Source of the DNA: Bidens hawaiensis
Taxonomy: Eukaryota; Streptophyta; Magnoliopsida; Asterales; Asteraceae
DNA: 64,000 nt
NCBI GenBank assembly: GCA_021521415.1
Contig: JAIQDT010014611.1
Coordinates: forward strand, 1 to 64,000
Reading direction: 5' to 3'
The number at the start of each line of letters is the position of its first letter. Within the stretch, counting starts at the first letter, position 1. Position numbers and translations under genes: made by a program. This document shows positions 1 to 12,128 of the stretch, in pieces. Under the pieces are notes generated by a model. The model was given only the letters and a program-made list of their open reading frames with translations, had not been told where the DNA came from and did no database searches.

Positions 1-1673
1 TGTTACTTGTACAAGAAGAAAGAAAAACCCAAGCAAGTTCCTTAAACCTAAAGCTTTATCTGAAATCATACTTCCCAAAAGGCTGAGAAAAGCCCAAACT
101 GCTGCCCTAATCGAGTATCTGCACAAGAAGGGATAAAGGCTAGAAACTTGGCATTGTATGCCAAAAGAAGAAGATTAACATAAAGAAGACTACAAGCCAT
201 CAAGGATCTCCATAGAGATGCCAAAATGGGCTTTGAATTTGATCTGCAACTAATGCCTTCTTCATCTTCTTTACCAACATTGACTACTGCTCAAACTGAA
301 GGACAAACCCGTCAGACTCTAGAGTTATTAAATGAGCAAAATTAAACCAATTCCTATACTTTGGGATTTGATTCTGTATAACTTAAAATGTAGATCTTCT
401 GGATGTGCCTATGTTGGAATAAAGCTTGTTGAGGAGCTTGATAGACCTTCCAATGCAAATGTAAGAAGATGATATCTAGGAGCTAGTTGTAAATTTGTCA
501 AAGACCCGTCTAAAAGAAGACTGTCAAGATATAACAATGAAGCAAAGAATAGATGTTTTAGCATCATCACTTCAAGGGAGATTGTTGAACCTAGCAAAGA
601 ACTGATGGCCAAAGACCAAACAACTGATGGCTCTAACATCAGTTGTTCTTCATGTGTTTGGGCACTACTTATCCAAACATCTGACATTACAAAGCTGCTG
701 ATATGAAAGAACTAAAGACTCAACATATGATCAACAAACTAAAGAAGATCCAAACAACGAAAGACTATCAACTAATGATACAATCATGTTTGGCTCTGAT
801 ATGTCTATTAGACCACCATGGCTGCAATAGAATTGCAAGTGGAAAAACTCGCACATGTTGTTCTTCGTATTTTACCACGCAAAGAGACGATCTCAACATA
901 ACTCGCCATAACATCTTGACACCTGTAATTCTCAAACACGTGTTCTTGTTAATTCATTCTAGTTAGTCGATTGCTTTGTAGCTTTCCTATTTTTCAGTTG
1001 TTTGTTAGATTTTTCCGTTTTAAATTAATCAAAAGTGTGAATTTAGCTATCTAAAGGTTAAGTTTTCATTTTACTTAAGCAACAAAGAATGTTGAGCCTC
1101 CCTCAAATTTGAGCAAGCGTATTTTAATCATTTTAAAGCGATCCTTCAAGCGAACCTAACAACATTGCTTTTGAACTAAAAAAAAAGAATCTATTAGAGC
1201 GGGAAATGAAAGATATTTTGTTCTACCATAGAAAATTATTTGATTCTTGCCTTTCTTCAAAGAATTCCATGATACACATGAAAATTATTTTTTTATTATT
1301 TTTAGGTTTAATGATACCGAAGAGCAGATTCACCCCTTTCTTTATCTTTTAAAAGGATCTGTTGGTTTTTAGGTGCAGTCTTTTGATTTGGTAATAGTAA
1401 TAAAAAAATAACAAATAGAAAAAAATAATGGCTTGGGCGTGTTGATTAGTTTTTTATAATTGAATTTTGTTGGAAATCAGGTCCCGGAAATTAAACCCAG
1501 AACACAGTTCAACTCTTTTCTTTATTATGATTGAAATAAAAACTTAACCCACACATAAATCATTAACCTTACTAATCTATTCATACTAACATCGAGAATT
1601 TAGCCCAATACTAGGTAAGCCAAGGGCCACCATCCAACCCATATATGTAGTATATATGTAGTGTATTTAATAG
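1..1673. other. Unassigned flank with degenerate coding trace
   Basis: No gene can be supported here. Between about 40 and 345 the + strand reads as a broken coding-like stretch with frame breaks and stops, including lysine/arginine-rich peptides and a serine-rich run, which suggests an old transposon or gene remnant that I cannot name. From about 960 the sequence is AT-rich and without visible structure. The segment ends at the 5-bp target duplication CCTAA (1674-1678) of the next element. Confidence 0.4.
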
Positions 1674-1678
1674 CCTAA

Positions 1679-2950
1679 TGATCAATGTCGAAAGGTCAAT
1701 CAAAAATACTTATAAAATACCTTTACTAGCTAAGGCAAGTAAGGTGTCGAATCCACAGGGAATCAGTGGAAAGTGCAAGTGGAACTCAATTTCTATTATA
1801 AAAATATTTAAAAGTGGACAAACGATGTCAAGCAGTTTAAAAGAGGAGTTTGAAAACAATTATGTATAAATAACCAAACTCCAGGGTTCGGTTTTGCAAC
1901 AAGTTAAGGAATTGATAAATTTCTTGGACGGTTTCTTATAAAATATGTAAATCAAAAGACTTAATGATTGACTGTGTTGATCGTCAGAACTGAATCCGAA
2001 CAATTGACACGGCAAAATGAAAATCTATTTGATAATCGGTTTTACTTGTTGAAACACAAAATCAATAATATGGTTAGCGATAAACGGGTCAATGACGAAA
2101 GAACTTAATCCTAATTGTTGATGACCACAAATCAATTAACTAACAAAAGATTAAGTAATCAATTAATAAAAACCGTTTAAGCACAAAAGCAAACACAAAT
2201 AATTGATCAACCAATTAATTAATCAATTACAAATCCAAAGTTAAGTATAGAATAACAAAACCTAACATGCAACTCAACCCTACACCCGGAAATGGTTATG
2301 AAACCTTTAGCCTAGCATCTCGATCTTCATACTCTTGATGATGATGTGTTGGAGAAAGAATTCATGGATCAATCGCGTGATTAGGGTGTATATTGGTGGT
2401 GTAAGATAGTCTCCAAGAAGTCCCACAACTGATAATAATTGAATAATTTCGACCTTAGGGTTAAATCACCAAAATCCCCTTTTCCATCAAACCCAGCCGT
2501 AAGCGGCTGGGCCACCGTACGCTACGCCAGGGCCGTAGCTTACGGCCTTCAGCCTCTGCCTTACGGCTCCCATTATGCCATTTTCATATTCTCCTCGTCG
2601 AGATACCCAACATTCACATATTATGGGTTCCATAACTCATTTTCTAGCGCCGGATATGCCCGTTATACTTTAGGGGCGCACGAATCACTTCCGAACTCAT
2701 TTCTTTATAAAATCTTCATTCCAACTCCGTTTTCCTCCCCGTTTGCGGCCACGTCTTGGTATTTCAATTCTCTATCATATCATATATCATTACTTTCATT
2801 TCCACTCCATCATGAATGCTCCAAATTCACTCCTTTAAGCTCTGATCACCTGTAATCACAAACGCACTCAAAGTACTCGTGTTCGCAATATTTAACTAAT
2901 TAAAACACACGAAATTAAACACTTAACGCATATATTTTTACCACACATCA
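1679..2950 (-). repeat. 3' LTR of the Athila-like element
   Basis: It begins TGATCAATG and ends ACACATCA on the + strand, and it pairs with the copy at 20010-21309 with scattered substitutions and small indels. In element orientation it is the 3' LTR, because the polypurine tract lies just beyond its right edge. The open frame at 2439-2855 is antisense LTR sequence and shows no protein family signal, so I do not call it a gene. Confidence 0.88.
2495..2547. repeat. Palindromic GCCGTAAGC words in the LTR
   Basis: The words AGCCGTAAGCGGCT (2495-2508) and GGCCGTAGCTTACGGCC (2531-2547) are near-perfect palindromes in a GC-rich island of the LTR. The partner LTR shows the same architecture at 20840-20896, where the first palindrome, AGCCGTAAGCTACGGCT, is complete. 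They could form hairpins in the element transcript. Their function is unknown. Confidence 0.7.
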
Positions 2951-2965
2951 CATCCCCACACTATC
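2951..2965 (-). promoter_or_regulatory. Polypurine tract of the Athila-like element
   Basis: On the minus strand this reads as a purine-rich run with GGGG immediately upstream of the 3' LTR, the expected place for plus-strand DNA priming. It fixes the element orientation as minus. Confidence 0.65.
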
Positions 2966-4307
2966 ATTTTCTTGCCCTCAATCAAACTCTCATGCAACAC
3001 ATACACCTCGATCGATGATTTATCAATTATCAGTATTAATACTAGTGAGGTATAAGGTAATACCAAATTCCCAAGAACTGACAGTGTCAAGGTTGATAAC
3101 CCACCAAACAATTTAATGATACATTTTAAAACTTTGAAACCGCCCAAACGAGTGTACTTTGTTTCCGGTTAAGGCACACATGGTTACACCCCTCATAATA
3201 TAATATCTCTCCACTCGGTTTAATATCTGGACCAGCAAAAAATGTACTAGTATCTCTATGCCCTCAATACCAAGTATGAACACAATGTAATAAGCTTGGA
3301 AAGCAAGTCATATATCCACCCACATAAATGCTTTGACACAAATGCAAATCAAGAGGGCTTAAAACGGGTTGTAACGGGGCTAAGTGTAAGGGTATGGAAG
3401 GGAATTTTTAAAGTAGCTCAAATGATCTGATCCGGCTTATTACAAAACAACTAAATAAACAATGACCAATTTATTCCAACGACTAAACAACTAAACAAAC
3501 TCACTAACTTTCATTTACGACCAATACTGACTAGACCATTGACTCATTTTGAGCTTTTCTTTGACGTTCATATTTTTTTTTAAACTCATAATACTTGAGC
3601 ATTGCAACTTTAACACACATTTTTTTATTTATTTTTTTTTGAAGCATAATAAACATAACGCTTAATACAATCTATTGATAATACTAAAACAATTACAGAG
3701 AAACCTATTAAGCCGGATCGTCTCGCAAAATAACACCGGGGTTTATTAAATGAAAGAATAGATCCAACAATGTTTTCTAAGGGAACCAACCCCCCGCCCC
3801 TCTCATTATCCACGCTTATATATATAACGTATGAGGCCCAACCCCCAATACCCACACTCGCACTCATCCAGACGAGGCTTAACGTAATTGCCTCTATTTG
3901 TATTCATGCCAAGCTAAGATCTTGAAATGCATGAGACAACCAAGTTCTAGATATTATGGGCATACTGGTTACTCTTTATAATGGCACTCAAATGATATGT
4001 GTATTATATGTAAGGAAAATCTTACACACGCACCGGAGGAATTAGGCTGCCGACATGAAACATGTGTACCTGTCGCCATGACTCGTTATCCCCATCTAAA
4101 CGGTCCATTTTAATTTTCATTTTGAAAAACATTTGTATGGAAGACTTTCTAGAAGATTAAAAAATGACCATGACCAAAGTCCTCTACTTGGCATTAATAC
4201 TAGTAATTAACAAGTTACAATTCCAGCTTTTGTGCACAATCAAGCTATTCAAAGGCCAAAAATTTTAATTTCTCATCCCCACACTTAAGATTTACAATGT
4301 CCTCAAT

Positions 4308-4776
4308 CAATGTTGTAAAAGTAGGTCTACAAGCCGAGTACTCTCCGAGTACTCGCTACAAGGTATGGTGCCGAGGGGAGTTTCTTTAACTCCGCCTAGT
4401 TAGTAAAAATTGTTCAACGGTGGTCAACATCAGCCAAAAATACATCTAGTCGGTTAACTTGGGCCTATTTTGACTTAAAAAGACAACATAATTCGTATTT
4501 CTAGAATATTAAAGAACGAATATCATTTTTTTAATTAATGATTTAACATTTTTTAGAATATTTTTTATTTAAAAATGTATTTCTTTTATTTATATTGATA
4601 TTCACTTATTTTGTTATAAATATTAGTAAACTTATGATATTTGAAATATATATATTACCCAAAAAAAATAATTTTCTTTATATTTATCATGTCCGAGTAC
4701 TCTCCGAGTATTCCCCGAGTACTCCCTCCAAGGGGGTCGGCCGCCTAGGGACCGCCTAGCGAATTTTGCAACCTTG
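4308..4776. mobile_element. hAT-like MITE, 469 bp
   Basis: Its ends are imperfect inverted repeats, CAATGTTGTAAAA on the left against CAAGGTTGCAAAA on the reversed right. The flanks CCTCAAT at 4301-4307 and 4777-4783 are identical. A 7-bp duplication is one short of the usual 8 for hAT, so the boundary may be off by one base. Inside, the word CCGAGTACTC recurs near both ends. It has no coding capacity and sits in the 3' untranslated part of the Athila-like element, so it inserted after that element. Confidence 0.72.
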
Positions 4777-4783
4777 CCTCAAT

Positions 4784-5612
4784 GTAACTTAGATTTTCAA
4801 AAACATATGCAAACACGAGATATTCATACCAATTGCAATTCAAGGGACAACCAATTACCCATCTCCGAATTTAAATAAAGTTTCATACCATTAAACAAAA
4901 CACACAAAGTTTTTAAACATAAGCATAGACACTAGCATCAACCACATGACCCGAAAGTTCATCACACCACCCAACCACCCATAAACACAAATATTAAACA
5001 ATCAACAGAAAATAAAAGATAGGGAGAGACACATGGACATGATTCAAATCTCTTATGTCAAACGGGTCCTGCTGATGAGTACTTTTGCAACCTTGACCAA
5101 CACTTCTTGAATATGATATGACAATATCTACTTCACCGAATCTTGAAAAAACCACCATGAGCTTTCCCACACTTAGAGTTCACTATGATCACAAAACACA
5201 AACAAAAAGTAACACGCAAAAAGAAAACCAAAAATAAAGAAAACAAAACAAAACTAAAAGGTCGGGTTGCCTCCCGGGCAGCGCTAAGTTTTTGTTAAGG
5301 TCTTCAGCCAGACCGTTACCTCATTTTGCGATTATGATGGTCTAATGGAGTGCTTACCTTCCTCCACCTCATTCCTCTTACTTCTCCAACACAATGGTAG
5401 CTCTAATGCTTCCCGTTTTGGCCCAAAGCATGCCAACCTCCTCTGTTCATTCTCGAATCCTGGTGGCTTCATTACCTTCTCCTTCTTTGGTTTCTTCTTG
5501 TATGTTTCATTATTTTCCTCATTGACCACTACTTCCATCACCATCTTAGCATTGTTTGTTGAACTTATTCTTGCTCCACTTTTACATATACTGCATTTAA
5601 CTCTTCCTTCTC
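4784..5612 (-). other. 3' untranslated part of the Athila-like element
   Basis: This segment lies between the protease remnant and the MITE. At 5262-5290 the minus strand carries a GCCCGGGAGGCAACCC-type motif that recurs downstream of pol in many plant Athila-related elements (recalled, not searched). A minus-strand open frame at 5332-5616 encodes a lysine-rich, low-similarity peptide in another frame from the protease. I see no RT motifs such as FGL or YxDD. The rest of the 3' region (2966-4300) is also without recognisable coding sequence. Confidence 0.55.
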
Positions 5613-6318
5613 TCATTCACGCTTAGACCTGTCAAAAAAAACACCTTTCTTCTTTTTGGTGTCATCCTCACACGTACGAGGAAGATACCCATTAGTAGAA
5701 CATGACCTAGAATATTTATTTTCAAAAGAATAATCATATGAATTTGAAAATATACTTAAAATTAACTTACGGTTACCAAAGGTCATGCAAACTGTTTCGT
5801 CTCGGCAGTTAATATGAGCATTTGAAGTAGCCAAAAACGGTCTCCCTAATATCACACGGGGTTCTTCTTCCTTCTCAGAAGGTGCATAATCAAGTACTAA
5901 AAAATCCTCAGGGTAGTAAAAATCACCAACCTTTACCGCAAAACCTACCAGCTTCCCCCGAGGTCGTCTTCGACTAAAATCAGCTAACACCAAGGTGGTA
6001 TCAACATCTTGTAAAGGTCCAAAATCAAACCGGTCATACACACTCCCCGGTAGAACACTCAAACTTGCACCATAATCAACAAGTGCCTTGGTGGTCGTGA
6101 ACTCACCAATCTGAATAGAGATGAGTGGTTCCTTCGTTTCAAATTCTTCAACTGTGTCATTCTCCACAATATCTTCGATTGTGATGGCACTGACGTGCGC
6201 ATTTTTGGAGTTTGACGAACTACTAATTTGATGGCTCGGATTCTTCAAAGTGTCACTCGGTAACTTCAATGGATTTCGCTTTAGGCTCGCCATTTCTTCA
6301 GCCAGTTGACCAACCTTT
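5613..6318 (-). pseudogene. Retropepsin-like aspartic protease of the Athila-like element (separated from gag)
   Basis: It encodes the element protease that would cleave the Gag-Pro polyprotein. The active-site region reads ALVDYGASLSVLPGSVYD, a D-x-G-A retropepsin motif with Y where T, S or L is usual. It is followed by a hydrophobic VILGRPFLAT motif typical of the second conserved block of plant gypsy proteases. The upstream VGQLAEEM segment is the gag-pro linker. A chromovirus insertion at 6324 cut the frame. The present open frame runs on to 6389 and takes its start codon and first 22 residues from antisense LTR sequence of the inserted element, so the predicted N-terminus is artificial. 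Rejoining the two sides at the TSD leaves a one-base frame conflict with gag, so it was probably already decaying. Confidence 0.82.
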
Positions 6319-6323
6319 ATCTC

Positions 6324-9300
6324 TGTAACACCCCGTAACCGCAGCGGAAACGTAAACGGGATGCAACAGACACCTCTGATATCAACCACATTGTTTATAA
6401 AGAAAAACTGAATGCATTAATATACTTCAAATTACATTATCTTGTATTCCATTACCGTCTAGGTGATACACACATCATACAATACGATACATAATTCTAT
6501 CTGTTATAATGTATCCTAACATCCCGCACGCAAATCTTACACACATCAAGCACTTAGCACGTAAGCAATCACTTCATCTTAATTGTACCTGAAAAGCATG
6601 TGAGAAAACGGGTCAACTACGAATAGTTGGTGAGTTTCACAATTCGAGTAAACCATGATAAATCATTATCAAAATATAATATTATCTGGGGACACTGTTA
6701 ACCCAGTACTGTACTCATTCTGGGGGCAACGTTAACCTAGAAACACTTCCAAGACATCTGGGGACACAGTTAACCCAGTAACACTTCCAAAGACATCTGT
6801 GGACACAGTTAACCCAGTAACACTTCCAAAGACATCTGGGGACACTGTTAACCCAGTACTGTACCCATTCCGTACGATTCCCGTACAATCAAATATTTAT
6901 AAATACACGCAAATCCATGCGTTCAGTATGTACTTAAACATCTCAGTAAAAACATGCTTCCGCCCCGAGAAAATATTCGAAAACAGTTCAGAAAAAGGGG
7001 CTCGTGAAACTCACCTTAGCACATGCAAGCAGGTAATAACAATCATTATCAGTTAACACGTCCAATCTGTAATATGATCCCTACGATCGTTACTATACAC
7101 TCATTATTAATATAACTTTAACCAAGTTAACCGGTACATCTGGGGACACTGTTAACCCAGCACTGTACCCGTTCTGGGGGCAATGTTAACCAAGAAACAC
7201 TTCTCCGGACTCAGATTGTGATGTCGTTTAGAGTTCCATGGTCACAACTACTATTAGTCGTTTTTCTCGTTTTGCGTGCCTAGCACGGTTATCCGTTTTT
7301 ACGTTTCAAAAATGAGTTTGGTCACACACGACCCGAAAGTAGTGGTTGACTGATAATTTAATTAAATTTGTGAGATTTGAGCTCGGTTTAGACGCCCCGA
7401 TTGGCCGCGGGTCCGGTTTCCGTCTTTGACGTACCGGAAACTGTTAAAATAGGTTAAAATTACTCAAATCATCCGAATTATGTTCGGATGATTTATTTTT
7501 ACTTGTTTAACTCAATTATATGAAAATAGTTCATTTTTAGGGTTTTTATACACCAGTCAGCTCGCTTAAGCAAACTTCACCGGTTTACGCGTTTTAACTT
7601 TAAAAGTTTGATAATTAGCACAAATAATTATCCGTTTAATCTCGGATCTTGAAATTTTGCACAAATCACTTTTTAACAGTGGGGAATTTTATAAAAAATA
7701 TTTCCAGAATTAATTCTTATATTTAAAATTTATTTATCTATTTTTAAACACCATTTAAACACTAAATATGTCGTAAATACCAAAGGATCTTAGAAAAATC
7801 CCAAATTTCTCCTGGATGTCCCCTGCCATCCACATAGTCCCCTGTAATTTTTCCAGAACCAAAATCTTCTTTTACATGCCATTTTCACTAAAACCGAGCT
7901 AGAAAACCCTAGAACTCGTTTAACCAAAAAGGCTACTTAGACTTCTCCAACTAACCTAAAATTTTGTGTGTGACTTATACATGATATAAAACGCTTATCT
8001 GCAATTTTCCAGAATTTGTCATGATATTTAACTATTTTTCACCATTTTTAGCCAAAACCGAGCATTAAATTCACCAAATATTCATCCTTTATCCAAAAAT
8101 TACCAAATATTCACAGAACTCTTATTTTCATGTGTAGAACATCCCTGTAAAATTTCATGACCTAACTCTAAACCATCAACAATCTGTCCCAAAACACATA
8201 CACCGAACATAAACCGAATATACCTTTCGTTTTCCGCCACTACAAGCTACAAACTCGTCTTTCCGCGTTATCTACCACTAAGCACAGAGCCTACAAACAA
8301 CATACCACAATACCAAGAAAGTTACACTCACGATCAAGCCATTTCTTTCATGGTTTCGGTTATGATTCCAAAAACAAAGATTTAACCGTAAAAATTCGTT
8401 TTTGATTCGTTTAACTCCTTTCTTGGACCAAGATCCCTTGTATAACCCATCAATTGATCATGCAAGAATCGGTTTTCATCTTTGAAACCTCATTTTCTTG
8501 CAAACAAACTCAAGAAACGAAAATGAAAACGTATATAACTCAATTATTTACCTTGTTTTCTTGCTAAAAACTCTCGGTTTTGGATCATGATCTTGAGAGG
8601 ATTGAAGAGCTTGGATGGATTGTTGTAAAAAAAAGAAATGAGAAAGGGGGTTGGACCCTTAGGTCCGATCGGATTAATGAGGGGGGTGGGGTGGGACCCA
8701 CCTCTCCATTCTAGGCCACATGTTTGGATTCTCGTAATCCGGATAATGTTTTGGATAATCTGGTTCAGTTCGTTTTTCGGTTAAATGTTTAATTCGGCTT
8801 AAAACGGGGTTAAAACGGTCGTTTTTCGGCTTAAAAATGAAATTTATATAAAACCGATTTAAGAACTTTAAAAAACTTAAACCATGACATTTATTAACTT
8901 AAAACATCATATCATTAATTATCGCGCATCTTTTTCGGCTTGATCGATCATCTCTTGCTCGGTTTGGTATTAAAGGTTTCGTTTAGTGCACCGACGTACT
9001 ATTAAATCGAAATCCTTTTTCTGTGCTTTAATCCACTTATCCCGAAGCTTTAATACTTCGTAACATTACTAAATATCATATATCTCGTCTATAATTGAAC
9101 CCTCGATTCGTTCGGGTTTCAATAACTATCGATCAATTAATCGCATATTCAATACGATGAATTATATATTCACGTACAATCAGTACAGTGAACCATGTAT
9201 TCTCGTATAATTACCATGGTAACTCATGTACCCGACATAAAATATGACGTAACTATCGTCTACCGGTTAGGGTATCCCTGGTTTCATCGGAATCGTTACA
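6324..9300 (-). repeat. 3' LTR of the chromovirus
   Basis: It starts TGTAACACCCCG, ends CGTTACA, and is nearly identical to 15038-18020. It carries its own internal minisatellite, described separately. The short open frames inside it, including 6799-7056 and 9195-9431, are LTR sequence and not genes. Confidence 0.9.
6688..6860. repeat. LTR minisatellite with CTGGG...CCCAG hairpin units
   Basis: Units of the form CTGGGGACACTGTTAACCCAG recur about every 40-50 bp, separated by ACACTTCCAAAGACAT-like spacers. Each unit is flanked by CTGGG and CCCAG and contains the palindrome GTTAAC, so each can fold on itself. Two more units occur at 7139-7197. The partner LTR has the matching arrays at 15400-15572 and 15856-15915. 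Units differ between the LTRs by a few bases. Confidence 0.8.
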
Positions 9301-9315
9301 TTCTCCCCCCGTTAA
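9301..9315 (-). promoter_or_regulatory. Polypurine tract of the chromovirus
   Basis: The minus strand reads AACGGGGGGAGAA directly before the 3' LTR. It is preceded by a GAGGACGAAATTTC-like motif that commonly sits at the end of the pol frame in Tekay elements (recalled). Confidence 0.75.
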
Positions 9316-9379
9316 GAAATTTCGTCCTCGAAATTTTACACGCCCACTATCCCCTTTCGAGAGAAAGGTGGGGGGGTTT

Positions 9380-12128
9380 TCCTTCAGAATTCACCCTCGC
9401 GTTAACAGGTATAATCTGGTCCTCGCTGTGAATTCCACTTAATCTTAATCAATAAAGCTTGGTGTGTCCAAACTGTTTAGTTTTCCCGTCTACTATCTCA
9501 ACGGAATTATTTATGATATCAAGTATGTCTTCTATGAGTACTTCCATTACTAGTACTTTCGTTGCCTCATCGCTTAGGTACTTTTCAATCCGTATACATG
9601 GCAAAACATCATGTATAATACTTAGCCCCTGGAGTACTTTAATCGATAAACTAAATGACCAATCATGGAGATAGTCTCATGAAGTCCAATATATTAAGGA
9701 GCTATTTTTCGGTTTTGCCAAACCTCATATCACCTCTCTAAGGTGATGCCTTAAAAATAACTTGTCACCTCTTTCCAGCGACAATGGCTTCCTTTGAATG
9801 TTGGCATAAATTCTTTGCCAATCTCGCGCTGCTTTCAACTTATCTTAAATATTATAAATCCGATTGGTTGTTTCCCGAACCAATTCATATCTTATGGCTT
9901 GAGTGACGCCCATTTTCAATTTAACAAATTGGTGATAATTACTTCACCCATAGAAAGCTTCAAGCTCTCGATGCTTCCTTCCCCTCCTTCCAATAATGGA
10001 AGTAGGATGACTATTTCGATCTGAGATCATTGAAAATGGTACTCCACGACGAGATACCATTTCATCATCATGAATTTGGGCGAGAATTCATTGTGGTAAT
10101 CGTCATAGATTGGGATGAAATGCGAGGATTGGTTAATCGATCCGCGATTACCTAATTTACCTCATGCCTTTGATATATCATGGGAATTTGCGTCCCGAAA
10201 TCCATTGTAATTTATTCCCACTATCATTGGCGAATTTTCTGTCGTTGTGGCGTTCCCCAGGGTTTTCGGTGTGCAGCCTTATCTCTCGCATAACTCAAAT
10301 ATCCTCCAACATACGTATCCATATCTTTCTCCAACTCAGCCATTAATAAGATCCTTTCAGATATTCGCGTCATCAATAGTCTAATCCGACCCCGGATGTA
10401 TGGAATATTTCGATCTATGCGCTTCGTCCATGATTAAATCACGAAGGTCATGGAGGGTCGGGATCCAAACCCGATTTTTGAAGTAGAGAATTTCGTCCAC
10501 GCGCTGTTCGACATTCTTCTCATTGCCGTAAAGCTCCTCCCTTTCCAATTGTTCCTCTCTCAACGCCTCACGTTAAGCGACTCGAATTAGGTCCGAAAGG
10601 TTCGACTGAACTATCATCCCCAGCGCTCGCACTCGCAATGACTTAACCCGACCTTTCCTACTCAAGGCATCGGCTACGACGCTAGCCTTGCCGGGGTGAT
10701 AACGGATGTCACAGTCATAATCGCTTAACAACTTGACCCATCTTCGTTGCCTCATATTCAGTTCTTTCCGATCGAATATGTGCTGCAAACTTTTATGATT
10801 AGTGAAGATGGTGCACTTCGTACCGTGGAGATAATGTCTCCAAATTTTAAGTGCGAAGATAACCGCTCCCAGTTCTAAGTCATGAGTAGTGTAATTTTTC
10901 TTGTATACTTTTAACTGTCGGGAAGCATGGACTATAACCATATTATTCTGCATTAACACGCATCCTAACCCTATACGCGATGCGTCACGATACGCAACAA
11001 AACCATCGTCTCCATCGGGGAGACTTAAAATCGGCGCTTGGCACAATTTTAATGGTTTCTATCTTATTTGGATCTATGTGAAATCCTTGTTGCTTTACAA
11101 CATGACCAAGGGATTATGCTTTCTGTATTCAAAGTCACATTTCGAAAACTTCGCGGATAACTCCTCTTGCTTTAACACTTCCACCATTTTCCTTAAACGT
11201 CGTTCGTGCTCTTCCTTACGTTGAAAATATATCAAAATATTATCAATGAATGCTATGACAAATTTGTCAAAATAAAGTTTACAGACTCGGTTCATGAGTT
11301 CCATGAATGCTGCCGGCGCATTTGTTAGCCCGAAAGGCATAACTAAGAATTCATAATGGCCGTAGCGAATCCGAAACGCTGTTGTTGCAACGTCCTCCTC
11401 TTGGATTTTTCATTTGGTGATAACTATATCTAAGACCAATTTTCTAAAAATAAATCGCCCTTTGCAGTTGGTTAAACAGATCATTTACTTCAAAAAAATG
11501 AATACATATTCTTGTTTGTCACTTTATTCAATTTTCCCTAATCAATACATATCCTAACACTTCCGTCCTTCATTTCCCAATTAACACTGGTGCACCCCAT
11601 GGTGACTAACTAGATCGTATAAAACCTTTATCCAATAATGCTTGCATTTCAGTTGGTGCAAGTCGGTAAGATGCTTTAGCAACAGGGCCAGCTTGAGGTA
11701 TTAAATCGATTCTGAATCCGACCTGTCGGGTTGGCGGTAATCCAGGAAGTTCTTCTGGGAAAACTTCTGGAGATCCGCGTACCATCGGGATATCTTCTAT
11801 ATGTTTTTTTTTAAATACTTTGGCAATCGCGTTTGTTAAATACACCACGTTTTCTTGTCGTAAATATTATAGGATCTCAAGATGAGACTAGAGTGGTAAC
11901 ATAATACGTACACTTTTCTCTGTATCTAATCGCTTCATCGTCCGAAGGAGAGCTTCTAATCATCTTCTTTTCATATTTGATTTCAGCTTCATGTTGAGTT
12001 AGCCAATCCATGTTAACTATTACGTCAAAACTTCTTAACTTTACTGGTCGTAGGTCAATAAGGAAAGGATTAATCGTTCCGAATAATAGGGCAATTCCGA
12101 ACAATTTAGTTAACCAATAGGGATTCAC
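9380..12128 (-). pseudogene. Degenerate pol of the chromovirus (PR-RT-RH-IN-chromodomain)
   Basis: Domain remnants lie in the expected minus-strand order. The protease end (FDVIVNMDWL) is at 11877-12128. The RT N-terminal part, with PGLPPTRQVGFRIDLIP, is at 11606-11848. The RT core, with MPFGLTNAPAAFM, is at 11095-11340; its catalytic motif reads FIDN where YxDD is expected, so the active site is lost. RNase H, with NHKSLQHIF and [16 protein letters not shown], is at 10573-11046. The integrase zinc-binding segment (HRSKYSIHPG) is at 10381-10563. A degraded chromodomain-like tail lies near 9390-9470. Stops and frameshifts separate all blocks, so no polyprotein can be made. Between 9480 and 10380 the integrase core is barely recognisable. 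Confidence 0.88.

Noticed and set aside
2439..2855. 138-codon open frame
   Set aside because: Lies inside an LTR on the antisense strand of its element; the frame is broken in the partner LTR.
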